Part shown: positions 1 through 10,715 of the stretch, piece by piece
How the letters are laid out: the number at the start of each line of letters is the position of its first letter
How positions within the stretch are numbered: position 1 is the first letter of the stretch
Assembly (NCBI GenBank): GCA_963681505.1
Contig: OY811971.1
Coordinates: 2,903,730 to 2,967,729 of the forward strand
From: Eunapius fragilis
Taxonomy: Eukaryota; Porifera; Demospongiae; Spongillida; Spongillidae
Direction: 5' to 3'
Length of the DNA stretch: 64,000 nt
Notes under the pieces: generated by a model
Seen by the model: the letters and a program-made list of their open reading frames with translations, nothing else
Database searches by the model: none
Told to the model about the DNA's origin: nothing
Position numbers and translations under genes: made by a program

Positions 1-114
1 TGAGAGTAGTGAAATTTTGTAGTGGTGAGGGTGTGATGATGTGAGGCTTGTGGTAATATGGTGATGTGAGAATGGTGAGGTAATGATTGGAACTGCCTCA
101 TCATTGCAGACGGA
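1..114. other. Flank of the duplicated zinc-finger block (no gene)
   Basis: This GT-rich stretch matches 17870-17975 and 62700-62840 almost base for base, so it is the edge of the block that recurs through the window. In all copies it leads directly into the 42-bp minisatellite. No coding potential is seen. Confidence 0.7.
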
Positions 115-905
115 CTAAGATGCACCTGGTGAGGACCAAGATGGTGGTAGTGATATGAACACCTGGTCTGGTGAGGGCCAAGATGGTGGAGGTGCTGTGA
201 GCGCCTGGTCTGGTGAGGACCAAGAAGGTGGAGGTGTTAATTGTGAGCGCCTCGTCTGGTGAAGACCAAGATGGTGGAGGGGTTGTGGGCACCTGGTCTG
301 GTGAAAACCAAGATGGTGGCAGTGATATGAACACCTGGTCTGGTGAGGACCAAGATGATGGAGGTGTTGTGAACACCTGGTCTGGTGAGGACCAGTGTTA
401 TGAGCACCTGGTCTGGTGAGGACCAAGATGGTAGAGGTGTTGTGAGCACCTGGTCTGGTGAGGACCAAGATGGTAGAGGTGTTGTGAGCACCTGGTCTGG
501 TGAGGACCAAGATGGTGGAGGCGTTATGCGCACCTGGTCTGGTGAGGACCAAGATGGTGGAGGTGATGTGAGCATCTGGGGTCTGGTGAGGAACAAGATG
601 GTGGTGTTGTGAGCACCTGGTCCTGGTGAGGACCAAGATGGTAGAGGTTTTGTGAGCACCTGGGTCTGGTGAAGACCAATATGTTGGAGGTGTTGTGAGC
701 ACCTGGGTCTGGTGAGGACCAAAATGGTGGAGGTGTTGTGAGCACCTGGTCTGGTGAAGACCAAGATGGTGGAGGTGTTGTCAGCACCTGGTCTGGTGAA
801 GACCATTATGGTGATGGTGTTGTGAGCACCTGGGTCTGGTGAGGACCAAGATGGTGGAAGTGTTGTGAGTACCTGGTCTGGTGAGGACCAAAATGGTGAA
901 GATGA
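115..905. repeat. 42-bp minisatellite, array 1
   Basis: About 19 tandem copies of a 42-bp unit whose core reads CCTGGTCTGGTGAGGACCAA, with drifted copies near both ends. Each unit contains TGGTC and GACCA arms around a 7-nt loop, so single strands can form a short hairpin in every unit. Because 42 is divisible by 3, several frames stay open and give artificial 14-residue repeat peptides, which I do not regard as genes. The same unit recurs at 17986-18495 and 62846-62960, always in the same position of the duplicated block. Confidence 0.92.
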
Positions 906-1527
906 AATTGGTGACTAAGAAGGTGGAGGTAGGATACAAATCAAGGTGGAGATTAATGCACTTAATCAGTGCAATTTTCACTTCTCAGCTCTCATGTGAC
1001 AAGTCACAAGAGAACCACTACTTTGTATTGGTGACTTCGTTAGCAGGATAAAGAATAGAACCACATGACAATGGATAATCCTGTGCTAGCAACATGTATA
1101 TGTCGCCTCCCACCCCCAATACACACATGTACATGCATTATATCTCTATAAGAGCCCTCCCCTCCCCTCATCTGAGTTCTGGCATGGTATTGTGTGTTCC
1201 ATTCATGCATGATATCAAAGTGGATGTGAAACCGGCTAAGGCTACATGACGTAAAGATATCACATCATCCTCCTTGGCACCAACACAAAAGTAACAAACA
1301 CACCCACGTTGGTGGAGCACTTACAATGAGATGTGTGGCATGGTGATCAGTCTAACGTGTGTGGCAGGGGTAGCCGTGGTTACAGATTTAAGGCAACCAT
1401 AAAGCCCAAAACCAACACAGACAGCACAGAATTACAAGTAGTTATGGCAATTTTACACTAATAATCTACTACTGTACACAATACATTCCATTTCATATTA
1501 TGTGTGTATGCTTGTTTGTTGTATGCA
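906..1527. other. 3' flank of zinc-finger exon 1 copy (no gene)
   Basis: This region aligns with 18500-19140 and 49200-49500. Shared stretches include the segment around 950-1010 and the one around 1250-1450. No separate gene is visible. It probably holds the 3' untranslated region of the minus-strand zinc-finger gene plus intergenic sequence. Confidence 0.6.
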
Positions 1528-2090
1528 TCATGCATTGGTCATTGTATTTGGATCTTGGGAGTTGGAGCAGTGCTGGAGATGATATTTCAAACCTCTCTTG
1601 GTCACATATTTCTTGTCACATCCTGCAGAGAGACATCTTAACTTCTCACCAAGGTGTTTTCTACCATGCCTTTTCAGAGCAGAAATGGACCTGAAAGATT
1701 TCCTGCAGAAACACTTATAAGGTCGATCATTGCTGTGGACCATCATATGGTATGTGAGACTTGAGCTGTAGGAGAACTGCTTGTTGCAAATAGTACACTT
1801 GAAATTTGCAGCTCCTGTGTGGACAACCATGTGCTTCTTCAGATATCCGTTACAAACAAATGCCTTCCCACATTCAGAACACCGGCAGTTCTTTTCTTGT
1901 GTATGGACAACCATGTGTGCTTTCAGATTTCCTTTTAGACTAAATGCCTTCCCACATTCAGAACACTGATAATTCTTTTCATTTGTATGGACAACTATGT
2001 GCCTTGTCAGATCTCCCTTATGACCAAATGCCTTCCCACATGTGGAGCACTCGTGCTTTTTTGCAGCTGTGCTCATCTTCCTTGGGTGAG
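1528..2090 (-). CDS. C2H2 zinc-finger protein 1, finger exon (exon 2)
   Basis: This exon encodes six zinc fingers at a 28-residue period. Counting from the conserved Met (codon at 2076-2074), three canonical fingers start near residue 10, then comes one of type CTIC, one non-canonical finger with a CxC pair (KCFC), and a final CX4C finger ending in HLQHC. The linkers read HTxEKNY/C rather than the usual TGEKP. The protein probably binds DNA in the nucleus (family knowledge). An AG at 2092-2091 is conserved before all four paralogous finger exons. Splicing there joins in phase to the donor at 17388, so I start the exon at 2090. Upstream of the acceptor a stop blocks the longer reading frame seen in the paralogue at 19141, which supports splicing. 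The C-terminal tail (SQDPNTMTNA) is shared with three paralogues. It is the shortest copy, with six fingers against 12-14. Confidence 0.82.
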
Positions 2091-2810
2091 CTATATATGT
2101 ATGGATAACATTCAGCCATTAATAACAAAGACACGAATTTACAATACTTTCAGCAGTGTCCTGATGTTATGACCCCCATTTGTCAATTTGGGTAATGTTG
2201 AGCACGCTGAACTGATGGGTTTATATGCATGGCCCCTCCGGATCAATGCGTATAAACGGCCCCAATGAATGAAGAATGAGCTGAATCTCTATCAACAACC
2301 AATTAACACAGTTAATTAATTAACTAATTAATTAATTAACCAATTAACACAGTTCACACGATCGCGATTCGCTGGATATGCGGATATCTCAAACATTATA
2401 ATGTAGTGATGTATATGATTATACAAGTGGCTTTTCACAACAGAATATGTCACACAACATATTGCAAACTTATATCCCTAAGACTTAGAAAGCCTTCTCA
2501 CTTGTTGCCCCATACCTCTCCCTCCACTATTCTCATGCCCAGACCCTAAAATATATGCAACAGCTGTGGGTGGATCTCCGCTACGATCCATACATAGGGT
2601 TTACCGTGGAAATGTTGACCAGTGGAATGCAATGAATAATATTGTACAATTATTGCTAAGCAATAACTGATCATAATCACCTAACAACCCTAATAAGAGC
2701 ACATAAAGGCTACAACTGTTCTTTGTGTAGCAAACACGGCCTAACCGCACAAGGTTAAGCAAGGCCCTAATACGAGCGCATCAGATCATTTGGTTGGGAG
2801 TTGCCAAAGT
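2091..2810. other. Intron or upstream part of zinc-finger gene 1
   Basis: Aligns with 20199-20820, 42848-43270 and 51028-51480 in the other blocks. It contains an AT-rich run of TTAA/TTAATT near 2310-2345. No open coding region is supported. Confidence 0.55.
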
Positions 2811-2925
2811 GGATTGGGAGTAGTGCCCAGGCCACAGTGGATTGGGAGTAGTGCCCAGGCCACAGTGGATTGGGAGTAGTGCTCAGGCAACAGTGGATTG
2901 GGAGTAGTGCCCAGGCCACAATTAT
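2811..2925. repeat. 28-bp minisatellite, array 1 (4 copies)
   Basis: Four tandem copies of a 28-bp unit with core GTGGATTGGGAGTAGTGCCC. The same unit is expanded at 21565-21852, 43275-43762 and 51480-51765, so copy number varies from 4 to about 17 between blocks. The reading frames through it are repeat artefacts, since 28 bp times 3 gives an 84-bp open cycle in all phases. Confidence 0.9.
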
Positions 2926-2961
2926 TTTCTTCACCCTGTTCCAATAGTTCTCAGTATTCTG

Positions 2962-2993
2962 TGTATGTGTGTGTGTGTGTGTGTATGTGTGTA
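2962..2993. repeat. (TG)n microsatellite
   Basis: Alternating TG with occasional TATG interruptions, just before the Merlin-like remnant. A shorter form is present at the equivalent place in block 2 (about 21901). Confidence 0.85.
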
Positions 2994-3025
2994 CCCCCTG
3001 TAGTCTTGTTCACTAACTCGACAGT

Positions 3026-3480
3026 ATGGTTAACTGTCTCGTGCTGCAGATGAGGGATATCCCTAGCTATACGCCGCTCACTCATCTTAGTGGATGTATG
3101 TGTGTTAAGGTGGATCACAGCACGGCAGTAGACGTCTATCAGTGGCTAAGGGAAGTGTGTTCAACCAGGTTCATTAATGACTTGCCTGCAGTGCTTGGCA
3201 GCCCAGGGATTGTAGCCCAGGTTGACAAATCCCTTTATAAATATAAGCCAAAGGTACCAGTTTACAAACACTCACACAGCACAAATGCACATGTATTGTC
3301 TTGTTTTATTAAGCCTCACAAAGGAAGGGAAGGGCTGACTACGAACGTGGGTCTTCGGGAAGGTGGACACCTCTAAAACACCATCTCTCAACTTCATGCA
3401 GATGGTGGACACACGTGATTCTGCCACCACACTACCCATTATTCTCATACTGCTCCAGGAACTACACTCAGAAGTATTTT
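3026..3480 (+). pseudogene. Merlin-type (IS1595-like) DDE transposase remnant
   Basis: The peptide at 3060-3260 contains YQWLREVCSTRF, then LGSPGIVAQVDKSLYKYK. This fits the first catalytic region of Merlin/ISXO2-like transposases, with the Asp in QVDKS followed by KYK. After a gap of about 60 bp, a KGREG-type segment (about 3320-3340) and fragments of the APGTTLRS region (about 3450) continue the family order. The gap starts with GTACCA and ends with TTAAG, so it may be an old intron. Frameshifts and loss of the second and third catalytic regions make it a pseudogene. Its closest relative in the window is 21947-22500. The family assignment is from motif memory. Confidence 0.68.
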
Positions 3481-3486
3481 GTCTCA

Positions 3487-3786
3487 CTAAAAATTCAGTA
3501 ACATGAGCCATTGCTGCAATGTAAGCTGAGATCTGGCAAAGATACTTCCATCTCTCACTGAACGGCGTGTTTTACACTTCCACCCTAAAGTATTCACAAA
3601 TCTTTCAAGAACATTCAAGCATGGGTGCATGACAGCTGAAACAGTTCGGGTAAAAATACACGTTGCATACTGTATGATCCATCTACAATCCTCCGGCACC
3701 CACACAATGCACATATGCTTCCACTTAGTGCACTGCACAGATCGTGTAAGTTCATTTCGGCATTTAAATAATTTTATCACCCCCAA
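3487..3786 (-). pseudogene. Merlin-like N-terminal remnant, inverted
   Basis: On the minus strand the peptide ends WKCKTRRSVRDGSIFARSQ followed by LTLQQWLMLL. This resembles the Cys-bearing N-terminal region and the R-x-GS-F motif found ahead of the DDE domain in Merlin transposases. It lies immediately next to, but opposite in strand to, the DDE remnant at 3026-3480. The same inverted arrangement recurs at about 36905-37180, 44391-44650 and 53710-53990. It is clearly not a working gene. Confidence 0.55.
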
Positions 3787-3918
3787 ACATTATGGGGCCT
3801 ATATCAATAAATGCCATTCTAGCATAGTATATATGACCAGGTTTGAGATGTCGTGCATTTCCCGCGAATCGACTGTTAATTGGTACGTTTAATGAGATTC
3901 AGCAGATGGAAATTAGAT

Positions 3919-4465
3919 TTAACCCTTGAAGTGCGGAAGGCCCTTTATGTGCCCATGCAACAACTATGATGTTATATAGTCTCACACAGTTGGGAGGATA
4001 CCGCCTGGTTTCATCGTTTGCAGAAGCCACTCAGGGCTGAGCATATAATATGTTGGAAAGATTACTGATACATGGCCTGCCAGCCTGAGAGCGAGATAAA
4101 TTAGTACACATCCGTCTGCGGTTTTTTGGAACTGTGTGCGGTGAACCGCACGCAGGGCTGCAATGGAAGCAATACGAAAGTTAATTCTCTATTCTCAGTA
4201 CATGCATGTACTCATGTTGCTTCCATTGAAGCCCTAAGAAAAAAACACAGACGAATGCATGTGTACTAACTTATCACGCTCGCCAGCTGGCAGGCCATCT
4301 ATCAGTAATCTTTACCCGCGACGTATTACACGTATATCCTCAGCTCTGATCATGAGTGGCTGCTACATATGATGAAACCAGGCGGTAACCTCGCAACTGT
4401 GTGAGGCTATGTAACATCAAAGTTGTTTCATGGGCACAATTACAAAAAGGGCCTTCCGCACTTAA
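3919..4465. mobile_element. TTAA-target foldback MITE, copy 1
   Basis: The left end is TTAA followed by CCCTTGAAGTGCGGAAGGCC. The right end carries GGGCCTTCCGCACTTAA, and the two halves are inverted copies over much of the length, with a spacer near 4180-4230. The right terminus has lost several bases compared with copy 2 at 35233-35782. The uninterrupted sequence at 37278 and 54165 shows the empty site. TTAA duplication and CCC...GGG ends are typical of piggyBac-type elements. No transposase is encoded. Confidence 0.8.
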
Positions 4466-5098
4466 TCCCATCAGTTGGGCATCGTGCTCAACCTCAGCGA
4501 GACGGGGCAACAAAGTGAAATCTGTTACCTGTTACCTGTTCCTGTTACATCGGGGAGTCCAAACGTAATCGGATAGAGGCTCTCCATACTTCCTTGCCTG
4601 TCCAAAAGGGTGTACCATACCCCTCTCTCCCCCGCCGCGCACAACAAAACTATGCCTCTCTCCCTCCATAGACTTATTTCTAGATTCACCGCTGTGACTA
4701 AGATCAGAATTTAAACACTCTAACTGCATGGACGATCGGAGCCATGGTAGCAACCGGCGCCACGCTAAAATAATTTTAGGATCGATTCGCTCGCGTGTTT
4801 GTATCTATACTACATTAAGATACTGACTGGACTTACTGGTCGTCTTCCTGCAGCGTTTAAAAAGATAGCTCAGCCATGATACACTTATTTACTAATCTCG
4901 TTCCCAGGCCCTTCTGTGCAAAAAAATGAGGGAAGAGGGGGCTCATATGATGGAAGATGAAACAGCTATTGAATGATCTTTGGATATCGAATATGTTAAC
5001 AGTCGTCTCATCTCCGAAAAGCTTCTTTCTGATGTACCGGTACTTGATGTTATGGCGTTTGTCGCAAACTCCGGCCCGCGGTTCCGGCTGAATACCCT
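4466..5098. repeat. Non-coding module repeated in every block
   Basis: Contains the segment around 4545-4640 (GGGGAGTCCAAACGTAATCG and onwards), which recurs near 37370, 44930, 46670, 55155 and 55890, and the segment 5080-5100, which recurs near 47370, 54740 and 56600. A minus-strand frame across 4532-4753 is repeated elsewhere, but its frame and length are not conserved, so I treat it as non-coding. Confidence 0.6.
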
Positions 5099-5236
5099 GT
5101 TAATTTATTACCGAATGGAAGCTAGCCCCACATTCCTCAGCCCCACATTCCTTGCGGTTTAACACTTGCATACTGAACATCGGCGCGCGCGGTCTAAGCT
5201 ATATAGCTATATGTAGCGAACAAGGGAGATTCTAAC

Positions 5237-5407
5237 ATGGCTTCGGTACTTACTGCCAGCGATTTGAGTGCAAAGAAGGTTACGTTTGCGCAGCAGCTGA
5301 ATACGTCCTTTCAAAGAACAAGCTATAACGAGAAATCGAAGCGGCACCGATGTGGCGCGCCAATACCAGTGACTCGCAGAGATAGTGTAAGCACTCCAGA
5401 GTTATAG
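5237..5407 (+). CDS. Short ORF at left end of the foldback element, unknown
   Basis: A 56-codon frame that starts MASVLTASDLSAKK and ends in the first satellite monomer. The start has a good eukaryotic context (AACATGG). It lies between the terminal repeat and the satellite arm, where a promoter and first exon of an element transcript could be. I recognise no domain. It could equally be chance. Confidence 0.3.
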   Translation: MASVLTASDLSAKKVTFAQQLNTSFQRTSYNEKSKRHRCGAPIPVTRRDSVSTPEL

Positions 5408-8400
5408 CCTCACATTGCTATGCATGTTGTCTGCCAATACAGGCATATAGATGAGAGCTTACAATAAATGGAACATAGATGGCGAATATCTTCATCCAGG
5501 AAGGGGTGTGGTCAAACTCAGTGATCCACAGAGACAGAGTGAGCGCTCCAGAGTACTGCTGGTATATAGCCTCACATTTCTATGCATGTTGTCTGCCAAT
5601 ACAGGCATACAGATGAGAGCTTACAATACATGGAACCAAGATGGCCGAATATCTTCATCCAGGAAGGGGTGTGGTCAAACACAGTGATCCACTAAGACAG
5701 TGTGAGCACTCCAGAGTACTGCTGGTGTGTAGCCTCACATTGCTATGCATGTTGTCTGCCAATACAGGCATGTACAAGTGAGCCTTCATTTCATGGAGCC
5801 AAGATGGCTGAATATCTTCATCCAGGAAGGGGTGTGGTCAAACCCAGCGATCCACTAAGACAGTGTGAGCACTCCAGAGTACTGCTGGTGTGTAGCCTCA
5901 CATTGCTATGCATGTTGTCTGCCAATATAGGCATGTACAAGTGAGCCTTCATTTCATGGAGCCAAGATGGCCGAATATCTTAATCCAGGAAGGGGTGTGG
6001 TCAAACCCAGTGATCCACTAAGACAGTGTGAGCACTCCAGAGTACTGCTGGTGTATAGCCTCACATTGCTATGCATGTTGTCTGCCAATACAGGCATGTA
6101 CAAGTGAGCCTTCATTTCATGGAGCCAAGATGGCCGAATATCTTCATCCAGGAAGGGGTGTGGTCAAACCCAGTGATCCACAGAGATAGTGTGAGTACTC
6201 CAGAGTACTGCTGGTGTATAGCCTCACATTGCTATGCATGTTGTCTGCCAATACAGGCATGTACAAGTGAGTCTTCATTTCATGGATCCAAGATGGCCGA
6301 ATATCTTCATCCAGGAAGGGGTGTGGTCAAACCCAGTGATCCACTAAGACAGTGTGAGCACTCCAGAGTACTGCTGGTGTATAGCCTCACATTGCTATGC
6401 ATGTTGTCTGCCAATACAGGCATGTACAAGTGAGCCTTCATTTCATGGAGCCAAGATGGCCGAATATCTTCATCCAGGAAGGGGTGTGGTCAAACCCAGT
6501 GATCCACAGAGATAGTGTGAGTACTCCAGAGTACTGCTGGTGTATAGCCTCACATTGCTATGCATGTTGTCTGTCAATACAGGCATGTACAAGTGAGCCT
6601 TCATTTCATGGAGCCAAGATGGCCGAATATCTTCATCCAGGAAGGGGTGTGGTCAAACCCAGTGATCCACTAAGACAGTGTGAGCACTCCAGAGTACTGC
6701 TGGTGTATAGCCTCACATTGCTATGCATGTTGTCTGCCAATATAGGCATGTACAAGTGAGCCTTCATTTCATGGAGCCAAGATGGCCGAATATCTTAATC
6801 CAGGAAGGGGTGTGGTCATACCCAGTGATCCACTAAGACAGTGTGAGCACTCCAGAGTACTGCTGGTGTATAGCCTCACATTGCTATGCATGTTGTCTGC
6901 CAATACAGGCATGTACAAGTGAGCCTTCATTTCATGGAGCCAAGATGGCCGAATATCTTCATCCAGGAAGGGGTGTGGTCAAACCCAGTGATCCACAGAG
7001 ATAGTGTGAGTACTCCAGAGTACTGCTGGTGTATAGCCTCACATTGCTATGCATTTTGTCTGTCAATACAGGCATGTACAAGTGAGCCTTCATTTCATGG
7101 AGCCAAGATGGCCGAATATCTTCATCCAGGAAGGGGTGTGGTCAAACCCAGTGATCCACTAAGACAGTGTGAGCACTCCAGAGTACTGCTGGTGTATAGC
7201 CTCACATTGCTATGCATGCTGTCTGCCAATATAGGCATGTACAAGTGAGCCTTCATTTCATGGAGCCAAGATGGCCGAATATCTTAATCCAGGAAGGGGT
7301 GTGGTCAAACCCAGTGATCCACAGAGACAGAGTGAGCACTCCAGAGTACTGCTGGTGTATAGCCTCACATTGCTATGCATGTTGTCTGTCAATACAGGCA
7401 TGTACAAGTGAGCCTTCATTTCATGGAGCCAAGATGGCTGAATATCTTCATCCAGGAAGGGGTGTGGTCAAACCCAGTGATCCACTAAGACAGTGTGAGC
7501 ACTCCAGAGTACTGCTGGTGTATAGCCTCACATTGCTATGCATGTTGTCTGCCAATACAGGCATGTACAAGTGAGCCTTCATTTCATGGAGCCAAGATGG
7601 CCGAATATCTTCATCCAGGAAGGGGTGTGGTCAAACCCAGTGATCCACAGAGATAGTGTGAGTACTCCAGAGTACTGCTGGTGTATAGCCTCACATTGCT
7701 ATGCATTTTGTCTGTCAATACAGGCATGTACAAGTGAGCCTTCATTTCATGGAGCCAAGATGGCCGAATATCTTCATCCAGGAAGGGGTGTGGTCAAACC
7801 CAGTGATCCACTAAGACAGTGTGAGCACTCCAGAGTACTGCTGGTGTATAGCCTCACATTGCTATGCATGCTGTCTGCCAATATAGGCATGTACAAGTGA
7901 GCCTTCATTTCATGGAGCCAAGATGGCCGAATATCTTAATCCAGGAAGGGGTGTGGTCAAACCCAGTGATCCACAGAGACAGAGTGAGCACTCCAGAGTA
8001 CTGCTGGTGTATAGCCTCACATTGCTATGCATGTTGTCTGTCAATACAGGCATGTACAAGTGAGCCTTCATTTCATGGAGCCAAGATGGCTGAATATCTT
8101 CATCCAGGAAGGGGTGTGGTCAAACCCAGCGATCCACTAAGACAGTGTGAGCACTCCAGAGTACTGCTGGTGTGTAGCCTCACATTGCTATGCATGTTGT
8201 CTGCCAATACAGGCATGTACAAGTGAGCCTTCATTTCATGGAGCCAAGATGGCCGAATATCGTCATCCAGGAAGGGGTGTGGTCAAACCCTGTGATCCAC
8301 TAAGACAGTGTGAGCACTCCAGAGTACTGCTGGTGTATAGCCTCACATTGCTATGCATGTTGTCTGCCAATACAGGCATGTACAAGTGAGCCTTCATTTC

Positions 8401-9868
8401 ATGGAGCCAAGATGGCCGAATATCTTCATCCAGGAAGGGGTGTGGTCAAACCCAGTGATCCACTAAGACAGTGTGAGCACTCCAGAGTACTGCTGGTGTA
8501 TAGCCTCACATTGCTATGCATGTAGTCTGCCAATATAGGCATGTACAAGTGAGCCTTCATTTCATGGAGCCAAGATGGCCGAATATCTTAATCCAGGAAG
8601 GGGTGTGGTCAAACCCAGTGATCCACTAAGACAGTGTGAGCACTCCAGAGTACTGCTGGTGTATAGCCTCACATTGCTATGCATGTTGTCTGCCAATACA
8701 GGCATGTACAAGTGAGCCTTCATTTCATGGAGCCAAGATGGCCGAATATCTTAATCCAGGAAGGGGTGTGGTCAAACCCAGTGATCCACAGAGACAGAGT
8801 GAGCACTCCAGAGTACTGCTGGTGTATAGCCTCACATTGCTATGCATGTTGTCTGTCAATACAGGCATGTACAAGTGAGCCTTCATTTCATGGAGCCAAG
8901 ATGGCTGAATATCTTCATCCAGGAAGGGGTGTGGTCAAACCCAGCGATCCACTAAGACAGTGTGAGCACTCCAGAGTACTGCTGGTGTGTAGCCTCACAT
9001 TGCTATGCATGTTGTCTGCCAATATAGGCATGTACAAGTGAGCCTTCATTTCATGGAGCCAAGATGGCCGAATATCTTAATCCAGGAAGGGGTGTGGTCA
9101 AACCCAGTGATCCACAGAGACAGAGTGAGCACTCCAGAGTACTGCTGGTGTATAGCCTCACATTGCTATGCATGTTGTCTGCCAATACAGGCATGTACAA
9201 GTGAGCCTTCATTTCATGGAGCCAAGATGGCCGAATATCTTCATCCAGGAAGGGGTGTGGTCAAACCCAGTGATCCACAGAGATAGTGTGAGTACTCCAG
9301 AGTACTGCTGGTGTATAGCCTCACATTGCTATGCATGTTGTCTGCCAATACAGGCATGTACAAGTGAGCCTTCATTTCATGGAGCCAAGATGGCCGAATA
9401 TCGTCATCCAGGAAGGGGTGTGGTCAAACCCTGTGATCCACTAAGACAGTGTGAGCACTCCAGAGTACTGCTGGTGTATAGCCTCACATTGCTATGCATG
9501 TTGTCTGCCAATACAGGCATGTACAAGTGAGCCTTCATTTCATGGAGCCAAGATGGCCGAATATCTTCATCCAGGAAGGGGTGTGGTCAAACTCAGTGAT
9601 CCACAGAGACAGAGTGAGCACTCCAGAGTACTGCTGGTCTATAGCCTCACATTGCTATGCATGTTGTCTGCCAATACAGGCATGTACAAGTGAGCCTTCA
9701 TTTCATGGAGCCAAGATGGCCAAATACCTTCATCCAGGAAGGGGTGTGGTCAAACCCAGTGATCCACAGAGACAGAGTGAGCACTCCAGAGTACTGCTGG
9801 TGTATAGCCTCACATTGCTATGCATGTTGTCTGCCAATACAGGCATGTACATAGGAGCCTTCATTTAA
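5375..9868 (+). repeat. 163-bp satellite, left arm (about 27 copies)
   Basis: Tandem monomers of 163 bp run from GTGAGCACTCCAGAGTACTG through CCAAGATGGCCGAATATC. Most copies carry the GTACAAGTGAGCCTTCATTT variant. The first two carry the AGATGAGAGCTTACAATA variant. A higher-order repeat of four monomers (652 bp) is seen: the rare GCATTTTGTC change occurs at 7051 and again at 7703. Open frames through this array are by-products of the repeat. Confidence 0.95.
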
Positions 9869-10355
9869 TGGATCCAAGATGGTCAATTATCTTATCTTCC
9901 ACATGACTGAGTAAATTAATATCTGTGTTCTACTGCCTCAGATTGACTTTTCTTTTCTCATGTCATATTTTTACATGGACTGCAAGATGTCAGTCAGACT
10001 TATTTGTTGATTACAGTGAATAGTTTCTTGTGACTTTCTTTTTTTTTTTAATGAGTACATGTGTGCTTTAAGCTTATGGATTGTGGGTGATAATCACTAA
10101 TATAGATGTTTTGATTTTTATTGCGGGTAGCTGGTGGGAGTGATTAGCTCTCCTGTGGTGTTTCCCGCAACCTGCTCTGCTAATACCGATCCGTGCAGCA
10201 CACCTTCCTCCATTGCAAGTGGTACAGTTACTTCTTTCTTCTTTGTTCTCTTGTTGGTTGCTTCGCTGTGGAGCCCAGTTATGGTATTTGCTTGTTTTTG
10301 GAATGACGAGTTTCAATTGAATGATGTAATCTATTTCGTGTGTGGTGTCCCTGGA
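9869..10355. other. Left core boundary of the foldback element
   Basis: Unique sequence between the left satellite arm and the first recognised exon. It has a T-rich run (10029-10050). An open frame extends upstream of the Met at 10356 and includes a hydrophobic stretch at about 10223-10290. I regard this as probable 5' untranslated or intron sequence, because nothing in it resembles a known domain. Confidence 0.4.
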
Positions 10356-10610
10356 ATGAAGCCAAAGCGCAAGCATTGTATTGATCACGAACGGCTCGTT
10401 GCTGTTTTGATGCAGAAAGGCATTCCGCTGCCAAATGCGTCACGATCTGCCCCAGATGGATACTGGTTTTTGGTTGCCCAAGCACTATCCGGCTTCAAGT
10501 ACCCCTCTTCAAAGTATACCTATGCAGTGTATAAGTATTGGTTGAGTAACAGGAATCGAATGCAAGCCATTGCACAGGAGGACGCAATAGATCACAAAAC
10601 ACATGCAGAG
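10356..10610 (+). CDS. Foldback-element gene, exon (N-terminal part)
   Basis: Encodes 85 residues starting MKPKRKHCIDHERLVAVL and containing YTYAVYKYWLSNRNRMQAI. It ends at a good donor (CAGAG then GTATAG at 10611). A short intron of 48 bp leads in the same phase to 10659. I do not recognise the domain. The basic start and aromatic-rich middle would fit a DNA-binding N-terminus, but that is inference. The start could also lie at 10134 in the same frame, which would add a hydrophobic segment. Confidence 0.5.
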
Positions 10611-10658
10611 GTATAGTTTCCTGCAATAGACATGGTACCTTATTGTAATCATGCATAG

Positions 10659-10715
10659 GCCACATGCACCACCACTGAAATGGTGAATAATGACAACTCA
10701 GAGTGCGATGATGAG
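10659..10715 (+). CDS. Foldback-element gene, 57-bp exon
   Basis: A phase-0 mini-exon of 19 codons, acidic at its end (NSECDDE). It is bounded by CATAG at 10654-10658 and GTATAT at 10716. The preceding intron (10611-10658) is 48 bp. The call rests only on the splice signals and the phase fit, as there is no domain evidence. Confidence 0.35.

Noticed and set aside
115-806. Both-strand frames with STWSGEDQDGG or LVLTRPGAHN repeats
   Set aside because: The 42-bp unit is a multiple of three, so any stop-free unit gives long frames on both strands.
2811-2925. Evenly spaced 28-bp repeats considered as a CRISPR array
   Set aside because: The repeats are contiguous without variable spacers, and the sequence is eukaryotic.
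4532-4753. Minus-strand frame MLPWLRSSMQLE, also at 46664-46876 and 55888-56112
   Set aside because: It recurs because the module is duplicated. Indels between copies are not multiples of three and the ends differ, which argues against protein selection.
5451-9868. Repeated plus-strand frames of 60-124 codons beginning MHVVCQYRHV or MSTPEYCWC
   Set aside because: They are translations of the 163-bp satellite. They recur every 163 or 326 bp, all end at the same monomer stop, and have no independent conservation.
10134-10355. Hydrophobic N-terminal extension of the first foldback-element exon as a membrane segment
   Set aside because: Only one hydrophobic run without other support. A good downstream Met (10356) starts the part that connects by phase to the next exon.
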